This document shows, in pieces, positions 42,546 through 51,218 of a stretch of DNA of 64,000 nt. Below the pieces are notes generated by a model that worked only from the letters and a program-made list of their open reading frames with translations, did no database searches and had not been told where the DNA came from. Made by a program: the position numbers and the translations under genes. Numbering within the stretch: the stretch's first letter is position 1; every line of letters starts with the position of its first letter. This DNA is from Hondaea fermentalgiana (taxonomy: Eukaryota; Sar; Bigyra; Thraustochytrida; Thraustochytriidae): NCBI GenBank assembly GCA_014084085.1, contig NPFB01000057.1, forward strand, positions 9,567-73,566, in the 5' to 3' direction.

Positions 42546-42750
42546 CTCGTGTCGTGTCGTGTCGTGTCGTGTCGTGTCGTGTCGTGTCGTGTCGTGTCGN
42601 NNNNNNNNNNNNNNNNNNNNNNNNNNNNNNNNNNNNNNNNNNNNNNNNNNNNNNNNNNNNNNNNNNNNNNNNNNNNNNNNNNNNNNNNNNNNNNNNNNNC
42701 GTGTCGTGTCGTGTCGTGTCGTGTCGTGTCGTGTCGTGTCGTGTCGTGTC
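42546..42750. repeat. (GTGTC)n pentanucleotide array interrupted by a 100-N gap
   Basis: Perfect period-5 sequence runs to 42599, then N from 42600 to 42699, then the same array in continuation to about 42750. The true array is of unknown length. Confidence 0.95.
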
Positions 42751-43336
42751 GTCTCTTGTCTATAGTAGAACAAACAGTATGGCTACACGCGCGCGTGCAC
42801 ACGTACATACTCCTATACTGCACATGCATGCACACACACACTCACACGCACACGCGCTCCCCACTCCACTGTCTGTGTCTCTCCCCCTCTCTGCCGCTTT
42901 CCCTCTTTCGGCCTCCTCTCTCTCTCTCCCTCTCTCCCAAGCAAGGCAAGACAAGACACATGACACAAGACTGGCCAATCGCAAGCGCGCGCACGTTTTT
43001 AGACGCGTCGCAGCGGCAGCAGCCAGCAGCAAAGCGCCAAGTAGAATCGCCGGCGCAGGGTGGCGAAGCGCCGCGCAGCGCGCCCGCCCGCGCGCGCTCA
43101 ACCTCACTCCGTCTCTCACTCTCGCTCTCTCTCCGCGCGCTTGTGGCGAGCACCTCGCTGTCCGGACAGAGACGGCCGCCGCGGCGAGAGGTCAAGCAAG
43201 GGGCGACAAGCCAAGGGCCATCCATCCATCCATCCATTCAGCCATCCCTCCCTCCCGGCCAGCGTGGGCGACGTAGAGGCTTGGACTTGGCGCACGTACA
43301 GACAAGCACGGCTTGCTCGCTTGCTCGAACGCAGCC

Positions 43337-46300
43337 ATGGCTACCGCGGCAGAGGGGCCTGAGGAAGGCCTCGTGCTCCCGGTCCCCGTCTGGGAGGACG
43401 GCGTGGCCGCAGATGGAGCCCTTCAGATTCCTCGCGGAGTAGACTCCGAGACAGCATCCGAAGCTGGCACCGAGGTCAGCGAAAGCGAGACACCGAGCAA
43501 CCTTCACGTGTACGGCGCCAACGCTTTCCCCATCCCGTCTCTCGCACAGGCAAGAGCTCAGTTCAATGGAAATGTATGGGGTGACGTCGTCCTCGCGTCC
43601 CCGCCAGGCGCTGGCATCCAGCCCTTCCTACTCATGGGACCAGGAACAAGCGAGGATCGAGACGGATCGGGAGCACCTCAATGGCAGCGCATTGAAGAAC
43701 CCGACACCGTTGCTCAAAAAGTCGCACGGCGGGGTAGATTCGCACACCAACGCGTGCGTGCCGTGCCTCTCCGGGAAAATGGTCTGGTCATTTGTGGCGA
43801 CCTTGCCGTGCCCCCAGAGTGGGCATGGAACCCGGACGTGGACGTCGACCAAGCGGGCCTTAACGCTCACTTTGACATGAACGTCCTTTCCAGCGGTCGC
43901 AAGCCCAATGTCATCGGAGTCCAAGGTTGCACCAACCTTGTCTTGTCAGTCATGCCGAGCATCTCCGGAGGCTATGCTCTCGCGCAGGAAAATGTGCCTC
44001 GCGAGTCCGATGTCCTGCTATGTCTTCACAAAAGCATGTGGCGCGATCGACTCGTCCTTCAAGAGGGCATGAAAATTATCATTGGCTCACCCGTCACGGG
44101 ATCCTGCACGATCGAAATTCTCTCCATCACTCGTGCCATGCGCAAACGCGCCACAGACGTCACGGCCTCGCATTCGACGAATGCAACGATGCGTAAACGC
44201 CGCAGCCACTCCAAGCACTCGCGGAGGAAACCTCGCCACGTGCACTTTGGAACAGCCACCGAAATTGACTCGGGCCAAACCATCAAACTTTCGCCCACGA
44301 GCGCATCCTCTTCAGCCGCATCTCTGCAACGCAGCCAGATTCATCGCCGCCGGCGTGATAATAGCACCCTGGGGTGCCAAACGGACGAGGATCTCATGGC
44401 CACTGCTCCGATCTGGGCCGACATCGAAGACGAGGACGACCTCGCATCTGGATCCATCACATCGCTTGCCTCAGATGGAAGCGGCAAGGTCGGCCCAAGC
44501 AGCAAACTCGTCTACCGCTATACACTCGAGAACGATCGTTCCCGCACGAGCACTTTCTCGCCCCCCATGGAAGAGTTTGCCGTAAACACGCATGACTCCT
44601 TTGCGCGCAACACTCGTCCCAAGAGGGATCGCATGCTTACAATCGGAGGCGCGAGAAATTGCGACATTGTTCTCCCCGGCTGCCCCGTCCGCATCGTTGC
44701 CACCATCTCAGCCTTTGACGATGTCTTTACGCTCATGGCCCCCAACAACCTCTCGGACACTTTTCAACGTGGCGAAATGCTCAACAAGTCGCAGCTCATC
44801 TACGCGCACATGACTGCGGTTCACCTCGTCTTGGATCCTGAAAAGACCTGGGGTGTGTACGACGGCGATACCATCGTGGTCCGCAATCTTCGCGCGCGCG
44901 ACTCGTCCCTGCACAACTGCTGCACGGGTTTGGAGGTGCTTCTGCGGATCGCTGATCCCACGGAGAAGCGCCGCATCAAGCTCAACAAGACGAATCTCGC
45001 GGAAGTCGGCGTCAGGCAGGTACCCGTGACCCCGCTCGCCGTCAACAAGGCTTTGTGGTTTCAGCGAGCCGTCGTCACTACACAGCCCAAGGCTGTCGTT
45101 CGCCAGCGAGGCAGGCAAACCCTCGCAGATCTTGCCGTCGAGGTGCGAGCCCCAGTGCGCGTCTCCGAGTGGGATGGCTCCGCCCAGTGGCGTTACGGTG
45201 ATGTCGAGCCCTTTGCCTTTCAGGGCATTAGCTCCGTCGCCGAGGCCACGATCGGCGCAAGTCGAGCCATGACTCTTTCCATTAACGACTCGCAAATGAG
45301 CCGCTGCCACGCTACAATCTTCAAGCGCGGGGGCAAAAAGCCTGCCTATCTTATGGAAGCGAGCAGGTCTGCTGGACGCAAGGCTGTTCTTCGCCTCATG
45401 GCCGCAAGCATCCCTCCGGGCCTCGGCTCTGCCTCGACGCCACCGCATCTCCTCCTCGCCGGAGAGGTCTTTCGCGTCGGCGCGAGCGAATTCAAAATCA
45501 TTGGGTTCACCAAAGATGATCTCCGTTCCAGCGGTCGCGTCTCGGGCCGCTCTGCGGGCGACCGCGCCACCCAACGTGGCCTGCGTGTCTACAAAGCAAG
45601 GCAGCCCCTTGTTAATGATGATCGCGAGAGCGACGGCGGCCATGATCGTGCCACTGATCCTGGCTACGACTCGGACGGGGCGAGTTATCACACAACTGGT
45701 TCGCAAGGAAGCCGACGAGGCGTTTCGCAGCGCTTCATGGGCGGCCTCGCTAAAATGAGCGCTCGTTTCGCGAGCACGCCACAATCTTCTGTGGGGTTTG
45801 AGGGCCCTTCGGGCTTCGACCACGCCGCTGCGGCTCTGCCCATGCCCCACGATCTCCAAGACCAAGATGAGCACGACCAGGCCCAGGCAGAGGCCGACGA
45901 GGCCCTCGACTGGCTCGATGAGGACGACGAGGAAGACGAAGCGACCGAGGTTGAAAAGGAGCGCCAGTCTGTGCGTCGTGCTGAGCAACGTATCATGGAG
46001 GAGCGTCTTGCACAAATTGAAACCTCGCAGTTTCAGGAACTTCAATCGGAAGCAGACGAGCATGTGATGGGCAAGCTTGAGACCCCAGGATCCATCCCGC
46101 TCGTCCGCCATCGTCCGAACCAGGAGGATCCTTCGAATCGCATCAACATCGTCTCGTCCTATCAAGACGAAGACGGCGGCGCAGAGATGCACATTACCAA
46201 CAATGTCGACAAAAGCTTTGGTCTGGCCCGCGTCGATGAATACGACGACGTTCTCGAGGCCTTTGGGCTCGATGAGGAGACAAGGGCAATCACTTTTCCA

Positions 46301-46846
46301 GATCTTGATTCGTTCATGATCATTCAGTGCATCAAAGGCCCGCTCCAGCGTCGCATCTTCCTCATCGATCAGCACGAGTGCACCATCGGCGGCAACCCCA
46401 GCTGTTCCATTCCCGTGCCAAATGATCCTCTCATATCTCCTTTGCATTGTCGCATCGTTTTTAACACCATTGAGAACCATTGGCGTCTCATTGATTGTAG
46501 CTCGCGTTTGGGGACCTTTTATCGCGCGGTTGCCGGCGACGACGGCATCTTTTTGCAGCCCGGCCAGCGCTTCCTTATCGGGCAGTCCCAGCTTCGGATG
46601 CTTGGACGTCCAAAGGCCTCCAACAACCGAACTCTGCGAACGATACGCTCCGTTGCCTCGGCAGCGATTCGTCGAGGAAGTTTTACCCAGCTTAATTCCG
46701 CCAGCAGGCGAACCTCCGAGTCAAGTCAAGTCAAGGCCAATGGTGGGGCTGCTCTCCTTTTGCAAAAGGAGCTCAACAAGGGTGCCCCGATCGTCGATGA
46801 CGAGGCTGCTCCTGCGCCAGCCGGATGTGGCTGTGTCATCTCTTGA
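43337..46846 (+). CDS. Multi-FHA-domain protein with C-terminal CaaX box
   Basis: 1,169 residues from ATG 43337 (GCCATGG context). Three forkhead-associated-type segments are visible: about 429-518 (RMLTIGGARNCDIVLPGC), about 637-727 (ASRAMTLSINDSQMSRCHATIF, with the Ser-x-x-His pair), and about 991-1094 (CTIGGNPSCSIPVPNDPLIS then PLHCRIVF, RLIDCSSRLGTFYR and QRFLIGQSQLRML), the last the most canonical. A fourth, weaker beta-rich stretch lies near 190-270. FHA domains bind phosphothreonine peptides. Between the second and third lie Ser/Arg linkers and an acidic coiled coil (DEALDWLDEDDEEDEATEVE). The protein ends GCGCVIS, a farnesyl-type CaaX (Cys1166) with a second Cys two residues before, a likely palmitoylation site. 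A membrane-tethered phosphopeptide reader is the inference; I know no named family with this layout. Confidence 0.75.
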   Translation: MATAAEGPEEGLVLPVPVWEDGVAADGALQIPRGVDSETASEAGTEVSESETPSNLHVYGANAFPIPSLAQARAQFNGNVWGDVVLASPPGAGIQPFLLMGPGTSEDRDGSGAPQWQRIEEPDTVAQKVARRGRFAHQRVRAVPLRENGLVICGDLAVPPEWAWNPDVDVDQAGLNAHFDMNVLSSGRKPNVIGVQGCTNLVLSVMPSISGGYALAQENVPRESDVLLCLHKSMWRDRLVLQEGMKIIIGSPVTGSCTIEILSITRAMRKRATDVTASHSTNATMRKRRSHSKHSRRKPRHVHFGTATEIDSGQTIKLSPTSASSSAASLQRSQIHRRRRDNSTLGCQTDEDLMATAPIWADIEDEDDLASGSITSLASDGSGKVGPSSKLVYRYTLENDRSRTSTFSPPMEEFAVNTHDSFARNTRPKRDRMLTIGGARNCDIVLPGCPVRIVATISAFDDVFTLMAPNNLSDTFQRGEMLNKSQLIYAHMTAVHLVLDPEKTWGVYDGDTIVVRNLRARDSSLHNCCTGLEVLLRIADPTEKRRIKLNKTNLAEVGVRQVPVTPLAVNKALWFQRAVVTTQPKAVVRQRGRQTLADLAVEVRAPVRVSEWDGSAQWRYGDVEPFAFQGISSVAEATIGASRAMTLSINDSQMSRCHATIFKRGGKKPAYLMEASRSAGRKAVLRLMAASIPPGLGSASTPPHLLLAGEVFRVGASEFKIIGFTKDDLRSSGRVSGRSAGDRATQRGLRVYKARQPLVNDDRESDGGHDRATDPGYDSDGASYHTTGSQGSRRGVSQRFMGGLAKMSARFASTPQSSVGFEGPSGFDHAAAALPMPHDLQDQDEHDQAQAEADEALDWLDEDDEEDEATEVEKERQSVRRAEQRIMEERLAQIETSQFQELQSEADEHVMGKLETPGSIPLVRHRPNQEDPSNRINIVSSYQDEDGGAEMHITNNVDKSFGLARVDEYDDVLEAFGLDEETRAITFPDLDSFMIIQCIKGPLQRRIFLIDQHECTIGGNPSCSIPVPNDPLISPLHCRIVFNTIENHWRLIDCSSRLGTFYRAVAGDDGIFLQPGQRFLIGQSQLRMLGRPKASNNRTLRTIRSVASAAIRRGSFTQLNSASRRTSESSQVKANGGAALLLQKELNKGAPIVDDEAAPAPAGCGCVIS

Positions 46847-47211
46847 GGAAGGTCTTCCACCTCGTGGACCAGGGGGTTGCCTAATAAGCCTCTAGGCCCA
46901 GGAATAGAACCTAACCATGTGTTTGAACACTATACTTCTTCTTTTTGTCACATACGACATTACTTTGTTATCTTCACGAAAATTGAAAAAGCGAACGAAG
47001 ACTTGCCGGTGGTGGCTCGACGAGGGATTTTCGTCTGAGAACACTTTTAAGCAGGCAAAGCCAGAACAACGTGCTGAGAATTTGGAACCACACGGTCCCT
47101 ACAATCTAATCTTCGGTGTATCAAAAAGGAGCAATCAAACCCATATCCAGCGTCAGTTTCCCTGCCCCCCCCCTGTGCCCCTTTTACGGGGGGGGGGGGC
47201 TCTCCGAGGAA
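46847..47211. other. Convergent 3' intergenic region (FHA-CaaX / RIC1) with C9/G12 inverted tract
   Basis: 365 bases between stop codons. A run of 9 C (47165-47173) and a run of 12 G (47188-47199) flank TGTGCCCCTTTTAC and can pair; the G run ends 12 bases from the RIC1 stop codon, so the structure lies in the RIC1 3' UTR and possibly in that of the FHA gene. Confidence 0.7.
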
Positions 47212-50200
47212 TCAGCGAGGCTTTGAAAGAAAGGCATCGAGCTCTGCAATAAGTGCATGATCCTTGTGCACTTTGGCTGCGTGAGTGAGTGCAGCAATTC
47301 GCCGACTGGCCTTTTCTGGGGAAAAGTAATCGGCCACAACCATACTGCCCGCGGCCGTGCGCAAGTCGCCGGCGTAGATTGAGTCATTGAATATTTGTTC
47401 TGGGTTGCCGGCTGACGAAAAGAACATATCCCAGCGGCTCGTCTCCATCTTGCGAGCACACGTTACGACGAGGGCATCATAGGCGCGAGACCCGAGCACA
47501 GCCGCAATTTTCCCCTTGCGCAGCAGTGAGATCGCATCAGGGAGCAAAAAGTGATGCTCCTCTGGGGTCTCATCCCGATGCTTGAAATCTCTTTCCACAA
47601 CATTGAACAGAAAAAGGTCGAGCGTGCTCCAGAATAAGGGCAGGTGCGTGCTTGCCTGAACTAGAACTTGCGACGCCAGGTCCTGACGCCCTGCCTGTAC
47701 TAACCATTGCAAGATGCCGTGCGTCGTGGGGCTCACGCGGACCGACATTTCGAAACAGGGGAGCCTGTCCTGCGTGATGGTGCGAGACCGCTGCGAAATG
47801 CCGACCACAAGACCGTGCGTCTCGAGTATCCCGAGCGGAAGCACGTCCCAATAGGCGTTTGCACAGCGTATATCAATCAGCTCCGCGTCAGCATCCAGCG
47901 CGGGTAACCACAAGCGCAACCCTCGCGCATCGAGAATCCAAATCGTATACAGCAGCGACGCAGGTAGCTTTGGCGCTGCCTCAAAGGAGAGATAACCTGA
48001 CGCTGTACGACGCAATCCAGAAGAAGCGCTCGAGAATGACGCTTGACCATTGTCGCGCCGGACACTTTGTTCGAGCACACTGTCCAAAACGATGTCATCG
48101 CTTTGGTCGATCTTGCCCCACGACTGTGGCATGATACGAAATACCCCGGAGCAAATCTTGCGCCGCGAACCTTCGTCGGTATCCACTACATAGAGGTCCC
48201 CTGTGCTACTCAACACAGCACACTTGGGAAATTTGATGGGTGCTCCTGACCTCCTCGTCGCACCGCAAGGCATTACACAGAGCACCATGGGCGTTTCCAT
48301 TTGCTCCCTGGTGTCCTCAGATATTGCTGTGTTGCTCGCGCCACTTTGATCCGGGACATGAGCGTGCCCATTGCCTGTATTCTTGCTGTTTGCTTCTGCC
48401 TTTTCTCCAGGTTGCGGTGAAGGATTGCTGTCGATTTGGCGCTGGATAAAACCTAGGTCGACCGATTGCACGAGGGAGATGCGGGCTTGCGTCACCTCAA
48501 CGTTGGCATGATTGCTCGGATGATGACTTGCGGAGGACGCACGGCGAATGATAAAGTGCCTGCGAGCAGGTTTGCCCGGGTTGGTCCCGGAGAGGCTTCC
48601 TCCTACATTGTTGCCGCTGCTGCTGCTGTTACTACTACCAGCCATCTTACCCTCCACCGTGCCATTATTCGTTTCTGTAGTGTGAGGCGATAGAGCCGAG
48701 GTGGCGGTGGTGGTGGACGAGGTGGAGGAGGACGAGGTGGAGGAAGAGGGGAACAAAGATCTTCCACCGAGGCGAGCCGCGAAGGCATCGTCTTCACCCT
48801 CGGATGCCGATCCAGACTCTTCAAATACCGTCTCAGGGGTACTCCGATCTATCTGCTGGTTGGCAAGGACATTGTATACGCAGAGTTGGGTCTGAAATTG
48901 TAAAATGAGTACACCTTCCGCGTACAAAGTGTCCACACCCGTCGGCCGGCTCGGCAGATGAATACGTCCAAGCGCAGCGCTTTCTCGGAGATCATCTGGG
49001 GAATAGGAAATGAGTTCCCAAGCCCGCGCGGTCGCATCCCACTGGACGATGCAGAGGAAATCATCCCCCCACCAAAAGTTCAGCACGGAAGGCACGGCTT
49101 TGTTTTCCAACACAGCATCCAAAATGGCCCAGCGCTTGGTAGTGTGCGAGTAGACTGCGACGCCTTGCGCGCCGCCAACAGCAAGCAGGTTCCCGCTCAG
49201 GCTACATGCCACGGTTCGAATGGGCCAGTTGTCTCGAGAAAAGCTCACCGGGAGATCGACACGCCACCACGAGAGACTATTTACGTCCCACTCCCGGCTC
49301 TGCAGGCCCAAGACGTAGTTCCAACCCTGCAAACACATGGATGTGCTTCCTCCCGTAGAGTGTTGTGCCGATGTACACGACTTGATAAATTCTTGAGCAG
49401 ATACTTTGTAACCCCCGCCGCGCGGAACCTCGGCGGTATGCGAGGCCATGCCGATGAGAGCATATCCGCGAAGAGCCCATGCGCATTTAGGCTGCGTCAC
49501 GAGATCATCGCAAAGGGCCGATTGTGAAAAGAGGGAAGAGGTAGCTTTGCAGCCTGTGCTGGACCACACCATGACGCCAACATCCGCATATCCAACAACA
49601 AAAAAGTTGCTTCCATCGGGACACCAACGGAGCGTTGTGGGTGTTGCAAAGTCGCCGCCGCTCCTGCGCGTCGCTACGCGCGCCTCGAGGTGCTGTGGAA
49701 GCTCGTGGACGGGAAAGGCGATCCGGCGCAAGATGCGGTGTGACTTTCGACCCACCGCATACACGCCAATTGTTCCGAGGCGAAAGCCTACGATTGCGAG
49801 AGGGCGCGAGCGATTCATTGCAACCGAGACGGCATCCTTTTCACACAAATAGTACGTCGTAGAGGACTCTTCTATCCTGGAAAACACTCCAGCATATCCT
49901 GTTGCACTCACAAAGCCGACGCGTTGCTGCCAACCGAGCGAAAGGTGGCTGATCGTAGCCTTGGCCGCCTTCCCAGGCAAGACGTCCACCTCCCGGTCAA
50001 CCACGACCTCACCGGTCCAAAGAACGCGAACAATGCTCCCTCGAGACGTGCCCATGAGAAGCCACAGGCGATGCTGAATGACCGAGTGCAGGGCGATGGG
50101 GTCACCTTCGACCGTGCTCTTGACCGTGCAGCGGAAACGGATGTTGCGGAGATGACCGGCGCGTATATCGGCACGGCTTTCCTCGACCCAGCGCGGCGTC

Positions 50201-50631
50201 GAGAGCCTCATGGCTAGATTTTCGAGCTTTTGTACCTCATAGAATTCTGCGACGCCGAGCGAGTTGCAAATGGCAAAAGCGGATCCATCAGAATTCCATG
50301 CGGCCTGGCTCACACCAACGACATTGGCGCCAAACGAAGGCCGGGCACAGCAGCCTACGGGAACCCAATCCCGCTCTCCATTGCAAGCAAGAACAGTCAC
50401 GAAAGCTGTTCCAACGCAGAGGACGAGGTCTCCGTTGAGGGACGACTCGACGAGCAGGAGACGGTCTTGGTCCTGATCTCGCTCTTCGTTCAAGTCGCCC
50501 TTACCGTTTCCTTCGTGTCCATACTTTGGATAGCTATCTTCGTACGTGCCCACGCCCGAGTCATTCCTTCTGCTTGTCTGCAGCCGACGTGCGTCCACGC
50601 GCAGCACGTCTGGCGGGCCTAGAGCCAGCAT
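47212..50631 (-). CDS. RIC1: RIC1, Rab6 guanine-nucleotide exchange subunit
   Basis: 1,139 residues, single exon. The N-terminal half is a WD-like beta propeller with several RIC1-specific blocks: NWPIRTVACSLSGNLLAVGG, GVAVYSHTTKRWAIL, and the Trp-Trp-x-Asp-Asp-Phe segment (NFWWGDDFLCIVQW). The C-terminal RIC1 domain has YDALVVTCARKMETSRWDMF, SAGNPEQIFNDSIYAGDLRT and AAGSMVVADYF. RIC1 with RGP1 activates Rab6/Ypt6 at the Golgi for endosome-to-Golgi traffic. A long Ser/Thr/Asn-rich insert (about 625-770) separates the halves. The start is the first ATG, but family N-termini usually begin with a short hydrophobic strand, so a slightly different start is possible. Shares a 590-base divergent promoter with the TMEM260-family gene. 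Confidence 0.87.
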   Translation of the reverse strand: MLALGPPDVLRVDARRLQTSRRNDSGVGTYEDSYPKYGHEGNGKGDLNEERDQDQDRLLLVESSLNGDLVLCVGTAFVTVLACNGERDWVPVGCCARPSFGANVVGVSQAAWNSDGSAFAICNSLGVAEFYEVQKLENLAMRLSTPRWVEESRADIRAGHLRNIRFRCTVKSTVEGDPIALHSVIQHRLWLLMGTSRGSIVRVLWTGEVVVDREVDVLPGKAAKATISHLSLGWQQRVGFVSATGYAGVFSRIEESSTTYYLCEKDAVSVAMNRSRPLAIVGFRLGTIGVYAVGRKSHRILRRIAFPVHELPQHLEARVATRRSGGDFATPTTLRWCPDGSNFFVVGYADVGVMVWSSTGCKATSSLFSQSALCDDLVTQPKCAWALRGYALIGMASHTAEVPRGGGYKVSAQEFIKSCTSAQHSTGGSTSMCLQGWNYVLGLQSREWDVNSLSWWRVDLPVSFSRDNWPIRTVACSLSGNLLAVGGAQGVAVYSHTTKRWAILDAVLENKAVPSVLNFWWGDDFLCIVQWDATARAWELISYSPDDLRESAALGRIHLPSRPTGVDTLYAEGVLILQFQTQLCVYNVLANQQIDRSTPETVFEESGSASEGEDDAFAARLGGRSLFPSSSTSSSSTSSTTTATSALSPHTTETNNGTVEGKMAGSSNSSSSGNNVGGSLSGTNPGKPARRHFIIRRASSASHHPSNHANVEVTQARISLVQSVDLGFIQRQIDSNPSPQPGEKAEANSKNTGNGHAHVPDQSGASNTAISEDTREQMETPMVLCVMPCGATRRSGAPIKFPKCAVLSSTGDLYVVDTDEGSRRKICSGVFRIMPQSWGKIDQSDDIVLDSVLEQSVRRDNGQASFSSASSGLRRTASGYLSFEAAPKLPASLLYTIWILDARGLRLWLPALDADAELIDIRCANAYWDVLPLGILETHGLVVGISQRSRTITQDRLPCFEMSVRVSPTTHGILQWLVQAGRQDLASQVLVQASTHLPLFWSTLDLFLFNVVERDFKHRDETPEEHHFLLPDAISLLRKGKIAAVLGSRAYDALVVTCARKMETSRWDMFFSSAGNPEQIFNDSIYAGDLRTAAGSMVVADYFSPEKASRRIAALTHAAKVHKDHALIAELDAFLSKPR

Positions 50632-51218
50632 TTCGTCTTTTGGTTCAACTTATGGCCGCCGTGCGCGACCGTCCAAGATCGTTGCCGAAGGTGGGCCTGC
50701 CAGGGGAGGAGACGCGTGCCTGCCTGCCTCCCTCCCGACCCTGGCGCCCGAGCCAGGCGCACGTCCCCTGAGTCCCCGAGTTTTTCCTTTGGCACCTTGC
50801 CGCCCTCTCCCGCTCGCTCGCCTTTGTTGAGCTCGAAGATAGATACTAGGCCTAGGCCTAGTAGCGTGCGACGAGCGCGTCAGTCAAAACAAGCAACCCT
50901 TGCAAGTTGAAAGGCAGAGAAAGCAACCATGGCAAACGAAAAGATTGGTTGATTGATCTGCCATTCGATTGACTTTGATTGACTTCGATTGATTGATTGC
51001 TTGCACTGCAAAGGCCGGGCGGGGACAGGGGGCTCCGAGTCGAGCCGTGGGCTGCGAGCTCCAGGGCGTTCTTCAGAGGCTGCGATACGCTTCGAGTCTA
51101 GGCCAGCCTGGGAGCAGCAGGAAAAGACAAAGCGACCGATCGCGGGCGGTGTTGAATCTTCGCCTCGCTCGCAACTGCCTCTGGGTACGAGCATAGGCCT
51201 CGACCCTGCGTGAGGGCA
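50632..51218. promoter_or_regulatory. Divergent promoter RIC1 / TMEM260 with overlapping TAGGCCTA palindromes
   Basis: Two overlapping copies of TAGGCCTA (50847-50854 and 50853-50860) inside a longer palindrome ACTAGGCCTAGGCCTAGT. TTGATTGATT repeats lie at 50945-51000. An imperfect copy (TAGGCCTC, 51194-51201) lies 18 bases before the TMEM260 start codon. Confidence 0.65.

Larger units (their letters stand above)
41796..43336. other. Intergenic region with repeats and assembly gap
   Basis: About 1.54 kb with no credible gene. It contains (GAAA)n/(GAAT)n at 41838-41880, (GTCT)n at 42104-42139, CTG units at 42338-42375, a pentanucleotide (GTGTC)n on both sides of a 100-N gap (42546-42750), CT-rich sequence at 42880-42950 and (CATC)n near 43219-43238. 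The last part is the FHA-CaaX gene's promoter. Confidence 0.6.

Noticed and set aside
42447..43442. Open frames crossing the second N gap
   Set aside because: They translate the (GTGTC)n array and unknown bases into repeated Arg-Val-Val-Ser-Cys.
44708..46480. 590-codon open frame on the minus strand
   Set aside because: Antisense to the FHA-CaaX gene; the translation is Leu/Val-rich shadow sequence without domains.
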